From Candidatus Thiomargarita nelsonii (lineage in GTDB: Bacteria; Pseudomonadota; Gammaproteobacteria; Beggiatoales; Beggiatoaceae): a stretch of DNA of 64,000 bases. The stretch spans positions 19,317 through 83,316 of the forward strand of contig JSZA02000013.1 in NCBI GenBank assembly GCA_000785145.2, read 5' to 3'. Under the pieces are notes generated by a model. That model was given only the letters and a program-made list of their open reading frames with translations. It searched no databases and was not told the origin of the DNA. This document shows positions 28,321-38,190 of this stretch, one piece after another. Numbering within the stretch: the stretch's first letter is position 1; every line of letters begins with the position of its first letter. Position numbers and translations under genes: made by a program.

Positions 28321-29424
28321 TTTTGTCGGTTGGATTGTCAAAGTCAATGGCGCGGATAGGAAGTTGACGTGCAGTCGTCAGAGAAAGACGAGGAAATAAA
28401 CGCTGTCTTCCCTTTTCACCGGAAGCTCGCACATAAAAACCAATCAATCGTGAATTTAAGATGCCAAGCAAATAACACAGATTAATCTGATGAGGTATGA
28501 CAATGATCACCGCTTTATTAGGAATATGAATTATATCAGTTATCGTACAAACCAGCGTTTGACTAGGAATTTCACGGATTAAGAGTCTTGGCTCGGAGCA
28601 AAACTCCCATGAAGGCTTGCTATAACATCGCTCACCATAAGCAACATAATGTTTAAACGTTTCCACAAAATGGTATCTAAAAACATTACGCCCAGTAGAT
28701 TCTCGCCAAAAATTTTCATCTATTTTAGTCTCAGAATGATAAACACGTTCTTTCATTTCTTGTTGACTGTGTATTGAATTATGATAAACCTGCATACCCA
28801 GAGTGTATTTAGCGACAGAAGATAAAGGGGCAGATTGAGTTTTTATCTTTCCCATAAGTGCAGCCATTTCTTTTGTTGATGACAAAGAAAATTTGACTTG
28901 CTCATCACCTAACCAAATGCTTTTTTCAATTAAACGCTTTTGTCTAATCGCATCATTTAAAGTTGTCATTGAAGGTATTTCATTTTTATCTTCAACAATT
29001 TCAACAGAGTTGCTGCTTGAACCTTTAACCGTAAAAATAATGAGACTATTAACAGAAACTTTGCTAAAAACATCTCCCCAAAAATTCACAATTTGAGTGA
29101 CTCTACCCTCACTCAGTAGATATTCACGCAATTTTTGGCTAGCAGGAATAGTGAGCAATGTATTTGGAATAATAAAACAAAATCTCCCATTTTGTGCGAT
29201 TATTTGATGCGAACGTTCAATAAAATAGCGATAAAGATCAGGTTTACCGGTGGAAAGTTTATAAACGGATTGTAGATATTTTTTTTCATCTGCATTGGAT
29301 AAAAGCACATAAGGCGGATTCCCAATCACCGCATCAAATCCCCCCACCTTCTTCATAATCTCAGCAAATTCAGTTTCCCAATCAAACGCATTAACCCGAT
29401 ACAACAATTCCTCATCCAACAACT

Positions 29425-29572
29425 CAATGCCATTAAGTTAAGGTTTTTTTGTAGGGTGGGTAGAGCGATAGCGAAACCCACCATTGTTAGAAATTTCAAC
29501 GATTTGGTGGGTGTAGCGAAGCTCTACCCACCCTACAAAAAAAACGTATTTCTGCTTAACTTAATGGCAGTG
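29425..29572. mobile_element. Miniature inverted-repeat element inside the methyltransferase
   Basis: 148 bp with the same CAATGCCATTAAGTTAAG ends (one mismatch at the right end). The perfect 11-bp duplication ATCCAACAACT is at 29414-29424 and 29573-29583. The core is the GTAGGGTGGGTAGAGC hairpin also seen between fabG and acpP. Element plus duplication is 159 bp, so the host frame is kept, but a TAA in the end repeat stops translation. Confidence 0.92.
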
Positions 29573-30448
29573 ATCCAACAACTCCAATTGTTGCCCCGCA
29601 TAAAAATCATCCCCAATCAGCGAATTACCACATTTAATATTACTCTCCAAATCTGGCAACACTCGTTTTTCAAACAAAGACAATTGCGAAATCACACTTT
29701 GCTCATCTTCTAATACTTTTAATAATAAAGACAGCTTTGTTACCTCCACCGCCTGCTGATCAATATCCACCCCATAAATATTATTCAATAAAATACGCTT
29801 ACGCTCATCAACCGTCAATTTCCAACTACCGCCGCTCGACTGATAAATACGCTGTTTTTTACCCTTAACCCATTTATCAGGTGCTTGTAAATACTGCTCA
29901 AGATGCCAATTCAGCAATCTCTGATACGCGCCCAACAAAAACGAGCCAGAGCCACAAGCTGGATCCAAAATTTTCAAACGGCTTGCAGCACCACGCGGAC
30001 CGGCTTTTTTGCCCTTCAATAAAACTTCAAAAGAAAAGAGTGCAACCAGTTCATCCCAACGCGCTTGATAATCTGAATATTTAATATAGAAAAGACGGGC
30101 AGTAGATGCACCGTCATTTTTATCGGGCTTAATGCGACAATCATAAACGGCAAATTCGGCAAAATTGGTTAAAATGCTGAGAGAGAGTTTGGCGTTCCAG
30201 CCGTAGCGGCGCACTTGGTAGGCGGGTTCAGTTTTTTTAAAGAGATTAATCGCTGGTTTTTTGGCTTCTACAAAGAATTTTCGCACGCCACCAACACGAA
30301 AACTGTAATCGGGCATTTTGGTGGCGCGTCCGATTTTGAGTGCGTCTTCGTGGACAACGTGCCGATATGTTTCCGCTAATCCCTGTTCATTGTTGATATC
30401 CCAACCCAATGCCTTAAAAAAAGGATTGATGAAATCTAAGCGGGTTTG

Positions 30449-30578
30449 AAATAAACACTAAGTCTCCATTTTTTAAATGTTTTGGACGCACTCTGCGAAG
30501 TTCAACCGTCTTGGTATGTTCAAATATTTTTTCAGCATATTTAGGACGTATTGATAATAACACTACGTTAGCGGACAT
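30449..30578 (-). pseudogene. ASCH domain protein, truncated
   Basis: ATG 30578 opens MSANVVLLSIRPKYAEKIFE, then HTKTVELRRVRPKHLKNGDLV, the first half of an ASCH (PUA-like RNA-binding) domain. At about 30450 it joins the methyltransferase reading frame, so a deletion has fused the two genes. ASCH proteins often lie beside toxin or modification genes. Confidence 0.65.
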
Positions 30579-30600
30579 AATAAAATTACCTGCCATTTTT

Positions 30601-30897
30601 CGTTTTAACGCCCATTTGATAGAGATTCATTTAGGTGTATAGGATGATTAAAGACTTCTGTCTTGCTAAAGCGAAAAGCCATAATTTCTTGATCTAAGTA
30701 CACCAAGCCGCTTAAATGATACGAGCGGGTGCCGAAAGGCTAGGACGACTGGCACGGTAATAGACATTTTCTACATTCAGAATTAGACTGGGAACTCCTC
30801 CAAAAATGTCTTGACTAGCGATCTTATAGTCAAAAAGGTGCATAGCCCAGTCAGATTGTATCGGTACAATAAAAGTAGGTATATTTTGTAGCCTCAA
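30601..30897 (-). pseudogene. Unnamed partner of the ASCH gene, fragments
   Basis: LQNIPTFIVPIQSDWAMHLF and KIASQDIFGGVPSLILNVEN (30740-30897), and further on DQEIMAFRFSKTEVFNHPI (about 30620-30690), read like the middle and end of a protein that in other genomes precedes an ASCH gene. I know the pattern but cannot name its function. The frame is broken near 30712 and the start is missing. Confidence 0.45.
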
Positions 30898-30911
30898 CCA
30901 GCTTCGCCCAG

Positions 30912-32358
30912 GCTCGTAGCAGTGCTGATAATAAGGACAAAGACAACTATGATGTATTAGACGATGAATTTAATGCTTGGTTGTCCCCCTTGTACGCAAA
31001 AACTGAGAAAGTAGTATTTGTCTCGGATTCCTGTCACTCAGCAACCGTAGCGCGAGGACCAGCCGCACCTATTCGAGCGATCAAAGATGATAAACGGCCA
31101 CATTTGTTGGGCCAACAGACTTATATCCAGCCACTCACTGTTCGTGGTATTCGTATCGGTGCAGCGCAAGACCATGAATCAGCCATTGAATGGCCTCAAA
31201 AAGAGGGTCAATATTATGGCCTATTTACTTGGCATTGGGTACAAAATTTACAACAAGCACAAGCGAATGATACTTGGCATAATCTCTTTGAGCGTACTGA
31301 TGCACAAATCAGGGAGCAGCGACCACAGATAGAGGGTAATCGCCGCCAACTACTCGCTGGTGTGACCAAAGGCTCGATATGATCGGGTGATAGAAGAAAG
31401 TCATGTTTACCATTTTCCACCCATTAAGGTATCCTTAGAGGCCGATTTTCCAGAGCCATTGTTGCAAATAATAAAATCCGCATTCCAGCGAAACGGCAAA
31501 CAATCACTCCCAGCCTATACTCTCATTGATGATCCGTCTCAGTCCGCGCTACGTCTGTACCTGTTGCGCCCCAAGCGGAAAAACGGTCAATTTATTCGTG
31601 CCAATGCGGACGATGTTTTACCAAAACCCTTTGCTAATCAACCCCCTGAGTTATGGATACTCACACAAGAACAGCAGTTATTATATAAAAATCTGCAAAT
31701 TCCATTTGATAAGCCAACTGAGGGCGTTAAACAACTACAGAGTCATTTGAACAAATTGGCGCGTGCTCGTGAGCTCAAAGCACTCAAAAGTCCGCGTGGC
31801 AGTACTACTCCGGTGTCTGTGCAAGTTTCTATTTTGAATCAAGTCAATGATTGTCCAATCAATGCAAATTGTGTGCAGTTGCCCAATGACTTATTATATA
31901 GCAAAGACGGACCCTATTCTTTGGCGACATTTGAAGGGCGCACTTTGAGTAAAGACAAGATTCTCGATTTCACTTTGCACAATAAATCAGAGGAAAAATA
32001 CTACTGTTACCTTATTAATATTAGTCCCGACAATGCTATTAACGTGATTTTTCCCAATCCAGAGGATTCAAATGAGTACGCCCGTCTCAATCCAGGCGAT
32101 TCGCTACGACTCACAAAAGAAGTCGTTTTTGTGATGGGAGATGTTGGCAAAGAAACCATTAAAGTTATTACCAGTAAAAATCCAATTAAAATAGGGTTAT
32201 TGGAGCAGCCTGGGGTAAAAAACGTGTTGAATCCGTTAGAACGGCTCTTGAATAATGCGCTGCATGGGCGGCGGGAAAATGCGTCGATAGAGCTTGGTGA
32301 GTGGGCGACGGGGCAGGTGACTTTTGAGGTGAAAAAATTGGGTGTGTCCCCCGACTAA
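30912..32358 (+). pseudogene. Caspase family (C14) protein with DUF4384-like domain, frameshifted
   Basis: The 5' end is truncated. The caspase part begins at about 30912 (ARSSADNKDKDNYDVLDDEF) and contains the catalytic Cys motif VVFVSDSCHSATVARG; the His half of the site is lost. Near 31375 the frame changes (VTKGSI / RVIEESHVYHFPP). The second frame, open to 32358, has a long linker and then a DUF4384-like beta domain (YYCYLINISPDNAINVIFPN ... LNPGDSLRLTKEVVFVMGDVG). It is the same architecture as the intact gene at 34704, at low identity. The open frame 31387-32358 (323 codons from GTG) might still be translated alone. Confidence 0.78.
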
Positions 32359-33385
32359 TTTTTGACGGGTTCCTAGCTTCCATCTTATAGTCCCTTTGAG
32401 TTGGTTGTATTGTAGGTAGAGTCTTGTTATGTGTCCATTTTGGCAGGTGACTCCGTACCAGTTACATCAATGCCATTAATTTAATGTTAACATGTTTATT
32501 TTATTAAAACTTTTAGTGATACGGACTGGATTTGCAATCCAGTCCGCAACGTTTTAGGACTGAAACGTTACGGACGGGGTTGCAAACCCAATGCCACCTT
32601 CGTTAAGGTATTCAGGAGTCCAAACTTTAGTTTGGGAGAGCCGACGCCCAAGATAAATCTTGGACTCCTAATACCACGATTGCGGGCATTTATCCTTAAC
32701 TTAATGGCATTGGGTTGCAAACCCCGTCCGGCACAACCCCACAACCCAGCACAGGGATTAACGAAATAAAGGGATTAAAACACAAGAACAACCTCAATAA
32801 AACCCACACACCAATCCCTGATTTCGTAAATCCCGGTGCTATCTTTGTCATTTCGACGCGGAGCTTGATCGGTTTGCAACCCTGTCCGAAACGTTTTATG
32901 TCGCCACGCAAGTTTAAGCCACCAACCCAAGTACAATTGATTTGTCACATAAAGATAGTACAGCATAAATCAACAACGAATAAAACCACCGTAGTGCTAT
33001 TAAGGACAAATCTCACTTTATCATATCGACGCGGAGCTTATCATAAAAACTGTATGGACACCCCATTTTTATTGACTAGTCTCATATTCAAATTGCCCTA
33101 AAAACCAACCCCACTAGCCAAGATAAATCTTGGACTCCTTAATATTTAAGACTAGAATTCCGATTTTTTGAAAAAATCGGATTTCTCATTTCGAGCCAAA
33201 ATTCTAAGAGCGATTTAGACAACAAAAACCCTACGCAAAAATTAAGCCAATCCGATCATTCCGTTAATCCGCTGTACTAGGTTACCAAAAGTTATCAGTT
33301 AGCAAAAAAACATTTATTATAAATAAGATAGTCATTTTTTATTGATCTCCAACTTCAACTCAACTATAATTGCACCGCCTGATTG
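32359..33385. other. Repeat-filled spacer
   Basis: No gene is recognised. It contains an inverted repeat around ACGGACTGGATTTGCAATCC (about 32521-32580), the miniature element at 32589-32712 inserted into it, and a block near 32817-32850 (CTGATTTCGTAAATCCCGGT) that recurs at 34270-34300. It also has a GCCAAGATAAATCTTGGACT palindrome at 33117 and an AT-rich palindrome TCCGATTTTTTGAAAAAATC (33163-33185). Confidence 0.7.
32589..32712. mobile_element. Miniature inverted-repeat element, 124 bp
   Basis: The left end is the variant CAATGCCACCTTCGTTAAGG, the right end CCTTAACTTAATGGCATTG. The target duplication GGTTGCAAACC is at 32578-32588 and 32713-32723. Its sequence is the same as the element at 60821-60944. 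The core has the two CCAAACTTTAG / CCAAGATAAATC palindromes. Confidence 0.92.
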
Positions 33386-34219
33386 ATGGTCTTTTACATA
33401 AAGAAGATTTACCGTGAAACTGATAATAAAACATGCCATGCTGAGAATCCCCTAAATGGGGAATACCTGATGACATTTTCCCTGTATGACGATCCCCAAG
33501 GGTACATCATCTGGGAAGAGACGCAAAATGTGAACGTGCAAGACGGTGATTATGAGGTAGTCTTAGGTACCAACAACCCGATCAACTTTCCCGAGAACAA
33601 GGAATACTACCTAGAAGTCACTCTTGGTGGTTCTCCCGAATTGGCAGCGAAGGATATCGTAACTCCGACGGGTAAAAAGCCCAAAAAGTTTAAAAAGCCG
33701 GTGATAATAACTGAGTGGCTGACTGTCGACGGCAACGTCGGCATCGGCACGACAAGCCCGGAGACGAAGTTGGAGGTTGCGGGAACAGTAAAAGCTGACA
33801 AGTTCATTTCCAGTGAAAAACCTATCGCATTTTACGCGGAAGGCGGTGGGCACGTTTCGTCCGGCACTCATATGTTGGTAAACTTCAAAACAGAAGTGCT
33901 AGATACCAGAGGGGCGTGGAATGGCTCAAGGTTTACGGTTCCAGAAGCAGGTATTTACCTTTTTTCCATCTCGTTTACGAAGGACGCTTACTATCACGGC
34001 GGAACAACCGATGATGTGTATTTAATTCTTTATAAAAACGGGAAATCTGTAAGTTCTGCTTGGTCTGGAGAGGGTTCAGGTAATCGTGAGACTGCTTCAA
34101 AAACTCTTATCCTCGATTTGTCGAAGAACGACACGATCGAATTTTATGCGGGCTCCGATGGAGAGTATAAAAGACATCTAGCCTCATACGCAGCATCCGG
34201 CTTTAAACTCGGACTATAG
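33386..34219 (+). CDS. C1q-like domain protein with tail-fibre-like stalk
   Basis: 277 residues. The first part (about 25-110, PLNGEYLMTFSLYDDPQG ... VNVQDGDYEVVLGTNNP) is the beta-rich domain seen at the N-terminus of many secreted bacterial adhesin-like proteins. A NVGIGTTSPETKLEVAG motif (about 118-135), typical of phage-tail-fibre-like and surface proteins, links to a C1q/TNF-like C-terminal domain (about 145-277, GTHMLVNFKTEV, FTVPEAGIYLFSISF). C1q-like domains trimerise and bind ligands. A signal peptide would be expected, but the first 25 residues do not form one, so the true start may be damaged or the gene 5'-truncated. ATG 33386 is a guess. Confidence 0.65.
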   Translation: MVFYIKKIYRETDNKTCHAENPLNGEYLMTFSLYDDPQGYIIWEETQNVNVQDGDYEVVLGTNNPINFPENKEYYLEVTLGGSPELAAKDIVTPTGKKPKKFKKPVIITEWLTVDGNVGIGTTSPETKLEVAGTVKADKFISSEKPIAFYAEGGGHVSSGTHMLVNFKTEVLDTRGAWNGSRFTVPEAGIYLFSISFTKDAYYHGGTTDDVYLILYKNGKSVSSAWSGEGSGNRETASKTLILDLSKNDTIEFYAGSDGEYKRHLASYAASGFKLGL

Positions 34220-34461
34220 TCATATAGAAAGGGCAACATTTTTTTTTGACAAAACTACAAGGATTGATCCCTGATTTCGTCAATCCCGGTGCTATCTTTG
34301 GAGTCCAAGATAAATCTTGGACTCCGAAAACCATGACAATAATTTTTTTAAATGGCTAAGAAAATTAGACTGATGAAATAATGGTACTATAAAAAAAAAT
34401 TATATAAAAAAGCTTGCTTTTTTTTTTTAACATGAGTAGAATTCGCACTCACTCCTTTCAG

Positions 34462-34534
34462 GGGCCGTTAGCTCAGTTGGTAGAGCATCGGACTTTTAAT
34501 CCGGTGGTCGTGCGTTCGAATCGCACACGGCCCA
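34462..34534 (+). tRNA. tRNA-Lys (anticodon TTT)
   Basis: A 73-nt cloverleaf. The acceptor arms GGGCCGT and ACGGCCC pair, the D arm is AGCTCAGTTGGTAGAGC, the anticodon stem-loop CGGACTTTTAATCCG has anticodon TTT, and the T arm is TGCGTTCGAATCGCA. The discriminator is A and CCA is not encoded. Confidence 0.95.
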
Positions 34535-34703
34535 CAAAATCCCTGATTTTATCAAGCCCTTCATATCAGCCTTCAAGATTACCTGTCACATTCTTTTTCC
34601 TAAACTCTCATCTCAAAAAAATCCGGGGGCATGTTTTTTTTTGGCAACCCGACGGTTCTTTTAGTATAATTAAATTATTCACTAATCAATTTAGGAGACA
34701 GTT

Positions 34704-36161
34704 ATGATGCAAAAATTACTCACTAGCCTATTGTTAGTCATTTCTACTGTTCCAACTTTAGCAGAAGATCGTGCCTTGTTGGTGGGCATTGATACCTATC
34801 AATATGTTAGCCCATTAAGGGGCAGTCAAACTGATGTTGAAGAAATGCTGCAATTTATACAAAAAGTGTGGAACTATCAACCTCACCAAATTCGTACCCT
34901 AATCGATGAGCAAGCCACTCGTGAAAATATTCTTAACAGCATTGATGATTGGCTGATTAAAGAGACTCAGCATGGGGATAGAGTGTTTTTTTACTACAGT
35001 GGACATGGTTATTACATTTGGGATGATAATGGTGATGAAACTGATGGGTATGATGAAACCTTATGTCCCGTCGAAACCAAAATCACAAGTGAGACCATGA
35101 TTCGTGATGATGAGATTGAAGCGCGTTTGCGACGTTTAGAAGGGCGGAAAGTGACGCTCGTTATTGATGCTTGCCATTCAGGCACCGTGACACGGACTCT
35201 AACCAAAAGAAAAGCGACACCAATTATCAAAATTCCCGTTTTAAACTCACAAAAAGTCTTTAAGAGACCTAAGCTTTCGACTAGAGGTAGCAAGCCAGAT
35301 GGTTTTATTAGTAGCTCGCTAGATGTGATTGCTTATAGTGCTGTTGCCCCTAACCAAGTGGCTTTGGTGGATACCGAAACCCCCTATCGTGGTGTGTTTA
35401 CTCGCCGCTTTATCGAAGGTGTTGAAAAAAAACTCGCTGATAGCAATTTTGATGGACAAGTGAGCCATGCCGAGTTGTTAGAATATATCCGTACTGAATC
35501 ACAAGCTTATTGTGATAGACACACACATCAATGTACGGCTCGAAAACTGAGTCCGCAATTAGAAGCCAAGCCGGAAGTTTTAGCAATGGATGTACGCTCT
35601 GCTACTAAAATCCCTCAGACAAATCAGACCACAACGAATAGTCTGTTAGTCCATGATAACCAAGCGAACTTGCAGCTTGAAATATTACCGGATGACACCT
35701 TTCAAATAGGTGACAGCATGAAAATACGGATACACAGTGATCATGATGGCTATTTTTTATTGTTTGACATTAATAGTGTCGGCGAATTAACGCGCCTCTT
35801 TCCTAATGAATATAGCGAGCTTTCAGGTAAAAATGGCTATGTGAGAGCCAAGACAGATGTGATCATTCCAACGCTTGACTATGGTTTTAAATTCACGGTT
35901 CAGCCGCCATTGGGCAAGGGATTACTGATCGCGCTAGTGGTAGAAGATGACTTACCAGATATACAGAAATTATTGCCAGAGGCCATAAAAAAACAATTGC
36001 CAAGCCAAAAAGCTCAAGCGGTGTTACAGCAATTACGTCAGCAACTTAATCAGACATTAGCAAAATTAAATAAAAATGAAGAAATTGTTAATAGTCCCGT
36101 GCGTTGGTCTATAACAGTCAAAAATTACGAAATTGTTCGTCAGTCTTGGTGGGAGTTTTAA
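34704..36161 (+). CDS. Secreted caspase family (C14) peptidase with DUF4384-like domain
   Basis: 485 residues. A signal peptide (MMQKLLTSLLLVISTVPTLA, cleavage before EDRAL) sends it to the periplasm or outside. The caspase-like domain (about 22-265) has RALLVGIDTYQY, the catalytic His in VFFYYSGHGYYIWDDNGDE and the catalytic Cys in VTLVIDACHSGTVTR. A C-terminal DUF4384-like domain (about 320-425) reads LQLEILPDDTFQIGDSMKIR ... GYFLLFDINSVGELTRLFP. Orthocaspases of this kind usually cut after Arg or Lys. AGGAGA lies just before ATG 34704. The OmpA-family gene starts at the stop codon, so the two form an operon. It looks intact. Confidence 0.88.
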   Translation: MMQKLLTSLLLVISTVPTLAEDRALLVGIDTYQYVSPLRGSQTDVEEMLQFIQKVWNYQPHQIRTLIDEQATRENILNSIDDWLIKETQHGDRVFFYYSGHGYYIWDDNGDETDGYDETLCPVETKITSETMIRDDEIEARLRRLEGRKVTLVIDACHSGTVTRTLTKRKATPIIKIPVLNSQKVFKRPKLSTRGSKPDGFISSSLDVIAYSAVAPNQVALVDTETPYRGVFTRRFIEGVEKKLADSNFDGQVSHAELLEYIRTESQAYCDRHTHQCTARKLSPQLEAKPEVLAMDVRSATKIPQTNQTTTNSLLVHDNQANLQLEILPDDTFQIGDSMKIRIHSDHDGYFLLFDINSVGELTRLFPNEYSELSGKNGYVRAKTDVIIPTLDYGFKFTVQPPLGKGLLIALVVEDDLPDIQKLLPEAIKKQLPSQKAQAVLQQLRQQLNQTLAKLNKNEEIVNSPVRWSITVKNYEIVRQSWWEF

Positions 36162-37094
36162 ATGGAGAACACAATGCAAAATAAAAGGATTTTATCTTTG
36201 GTGAGTGCGATTGTTTTTTTGTTTTTTTTGTGTCTTGCGGGATCGAGTTTGGCAGCTTGTATTGATTATCAAAACCAAGTGAATCAAGCCGTGCGAGCTC
36301 ATAACTTAGATAAATTGGAACCGTTATTTGCCATACTCAAAACTCAGGACTGCCCAACAAATTATTTAGACTGGTTGAGACGCAGTATGGCACAAATTGC
36401 GGCAGCCCATGCGGATGAGTTAACGCAGCAAGGTCAATTAGAACTGGCTAATAAGTGGCTCAAACGTGCCCCCATGTTGACATGGTCCACACAAGTGATA
36501 CAGGGGGATATTGCCATGCGCCATAAACAATGGCAGGCAGCCGCGCAATATTATAATCAAGCCATTGATTTAATTGCGAATAAGGAAACAACGCCTTATC
36601 CACCGCCAAAACAACAGATCGAAAAAGTGTTTCAATTAGCATCACAAGCACAAGTGTTGGCTGGCAATATAGATAAGATTGTTAGCAGTAGAGGGATAGC
36701 CAGTGGTGTGATGCTTAACAATATACGCGGTTTTAAGCCAACGAGCCGTTTGATACCGATACACTTTGCAACGAATGAAAGTCAATTGAAGAAAAATGGC
36801 AAAAAGGCGGCAGGGCAATTGGCTAGCTATATCAAGCTATACAATTTCAAAGAAATCACACTGATTGGGCATACTGACTCAAATGGGAGTGATGAGTATA
36901 ATTACGTATTATCACAAAAACGCGCTGATACAGTGAGCGCCTATTTGCAAAAAGCCGGTATCACTGCGATAATTAAGACTGTCGCTAAAGGCGAGAGCGA
37001 GCCGTTACAATTGGAAAATCCTGCCAACAACTATACGCAAGATGAAATTGATGCGCTTAATCGGCGGGTGGAATTTGTGACTCGTCCAAGATAA
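36162..37094 (+). CDS. OmpA family protein with N-terminal helical repeat region
   Basis: 310 residues from ATG 36162, immediately after the caspase stop. ATG 36174 with GGAGA in front is equally likely. A signal peptide (ILSLVSAIVFLFFLCLAGSSLAA) is followed by a helical, TPR-like part (about 40-190, KQWQAAAQYYNQAIDLI) and a C-terminal OmpA peptidoglycan-binding domain (about 200-310: IPIHFATNESQLKKNG, LIGHTDSNGSDEYNYVLSQKRA, NRRVEFVTRPR). It should anchor the caspase operon to the cell wall. The stop TAA is supplied by the palindrome GTCCAAGATAAATCTTGGAC that begins at the last codons, so the original end may have been longer. Confidence 0.87.
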   Translation: MENTMQNKRILSLVSAIVFLFFLCLAGSSLAACIDYQNQVNQAVRAHNLDKLEPLFAILKTQDCPTNYLDWLRRSMAQIAAAHADELTQQGQLELANKWLKRAPMLTWSTQVIQGDIAMRHKQWQAAAQYYNQAIDLIANKETTPYPPPKQQIEKVFQLASQAQVLAGNIDKIVSSRGIASGVMLNNIRGFKPTSRLIPIHFATNESQLKKNGKKAAGQLASYIKLYNFKEITLIGHTDSNGSDEYNYVLSQKRADTVSAYLQKAGITAIIKTVAKGESEPLQLENPANNYTQDEIDALNRRVEFVTRPR

Positions 37095-37126
37095 ATCTTG
37101 GACTCCAATATAGGAGGGGGTTTATT

Positions 37127-37912
37127 ATGTTAAATACTACTTTTTACAAATTGCTCTTTGGGCAGCTATTATTGTTGTGGGTTGTTTCGGGATGTGCTAC
37201 CACTACACATAACGCTGATCCTTTAGAACCATTCAATCGTGCTATTTTCATCTTTAATGATGGACTTGACAAAACGATGTTAAAACCCTTGGCAAATGTC
37301 TATCAAACGATTGTGCCAAAACCTGTTAACAAAGGGGTGAGCAATTTTTTCAGTAATCTTGGTGATGTTGTCGTTATTGCCAATGATTTGTTACAGTTCA
37401 AGTTTAAACAAGCCGCTTCAGACACAGGCAGGGTTTTAGTTAACTCTACTGTCGGTTTAGTCGGTTTTATTGATGTTGCTACCAAATTAAATTTGCCCAA
37501 GCATGATGAAGATTTTGGTCAAACCTTGGGTTATTGGGGAGTCGGCAATGGTCCCTACCTTGTTTTGCCACTTTTTGGACCAAGTTCAATACGTGATGGT
37601 TTGGGACGGGGGGCTGATAGTTTTTTAGATCCGCTTTTTTATTATACAGCATCACAAGTTGATGCATCGGCTTTGGCACCTTATGTGCTCAAAGGGGTTG
37701 ATGAGCGTGCGGGTCTTTTAGAGCTTGAAACAGTACTCGAAGCTGCCGCTTTAGATGAGTATTCATACATGCGCGATGCCTATTTAGCAAGACGAGAATA
37801 TTTGGTTTACGATGGCAATCCCCCGCAACAGGATGAGGGTATCTTTGATGATGATGAGGGTCTCTTTGATGACGATGAAGATCTCTTTGATGACGATGAG
37901 GAATCCAACTAA
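37127..37912 (+). CDS. mlaA: Phospholipid-binding lipoprotein MlaA
   Basis: An outer-membrane lipoprotein (VacJ) that removes misplaced phospholipids from the outer leaflet with the Mla system. The lipobox is VVSGC near residue 23. The body has DPLEPFNRAIFIFNDGLDKT, GVSNFFSNLGDVVVIANDLL, DEDFGQTLGYWGVGNGPYLVLPLFGPSSIRD, all diagnostic (shown in part). A strong ribosome site (AGGAGGGGG) precedes ATG 37127. The C-terminus has three acidic repeats of the FDDDEGLFDDDED type not found in E. coli MlaA. No other mla gene is in the window. Confidence 0.93.
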   Translation: MLNTTFYKLLFGQLLLLWVVSGCATTTHNADPLEPFNRAIFIFNDGLDKTMLKPLANVYQTIVPKPVNKGVSNFFSNLGDVVVIANDLLQFKFKQAASDTGRVLVNSTVGLVGFIDVATKLNLPKHDEDFGQTLGYWGVGNGPYLVLPLFGPSSIRDGLGRGADSFLDPLFYYTASQVDASALAPYVLKGVDERAGLLELETVLEAAALDEYSYMRDAYLARREYLVYDGNPPQQDEGIFDDDEGLFDDDEDLFDDDEESN

Positions 37913-37977
37913 GAGGCTTGATCATTGCCAATAGATAAGTGATAATTAATAAACGTTTAATTTGTGACACTGACTAT

Positions 37978-38190
37978 ATGGAAAAATCTGATTTTTTGCA
38001 ATCATTAGAAGCCAAAATTGATGCACTTATCCAAACAAGCCAACAATTGGCAGAAGAAAACCAATCTTTGCGTGAAAGCCAAACGAACTTAAGTGCTGCA
38101 CATGCCGCCTTGCTTGAAAAAAACGCCCTAGCACGCTCACATATCGAAGCAATGATTGCACGGCTCAAATCTATGGAAGTAAACACATGA
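37978..38190 (+). CDS. TIGR02449 family ZapB-like coiled-coil protein
   Basis: A 70-residue coiled coil (DFLQSLEAKIDALIQTSQQLAEEN, then LRESQTNLSAAHAALLEKN and a C-terminal IEAMIARLKSME). The family is encoded just before zapA in many gammaproteobacteria and resembles ZapB. ATG 37978 matches the family start; the frame upstream is not conserved. It overlaps the zapA start by 4 nt (ATGA), so translation is coupled. A role in Z-ring support is likely. Confidence 0.85.
   Translation: MEKSDFLQSLEAKIDALIQTSQQLAEENQSLRESQTNLSAAHAALLEKNALARSHIEAMIARLKSMEVNT

Larger units (their letters stand above)
27864..30450 (-). pseudogene. Adenine-type DNA methyltransferase (type IIG/Eco57I-like), decayed
   Basis: The N-terminal part (29573-30450) has an endonuclease-like region (YSFRVGGVRKFFVEAKKP, the D/E-x-K nuclease pattern), then motif I DPACGSGSFLLGAYQ and NNIYGVDIDQQAVE. 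A 148-bp miniature element is inserted after QLELLD. The next part (28256-29422) has motif IV GGFDAVIGNPPYVLLS and the target recognition region up to RQLPIRAIDFDNPTDK. A foreign segment with another open frame (27988-28347) follows, then the family C-terminus VQLVDKMLALNKQLAAA (27890-27960). The gene start is replaced by an ASCH gene fragment. Element, inserted segment and frame changes show the restriction-modification enzyme is dead, although both halves around the element remain in one frame. Confidence 0.85.

Noticed and set aside
34414..34707. A 97-codon open frame on the plus strand
   Set aside because: It runs straight through tRNA-Lys and has no conserved text.
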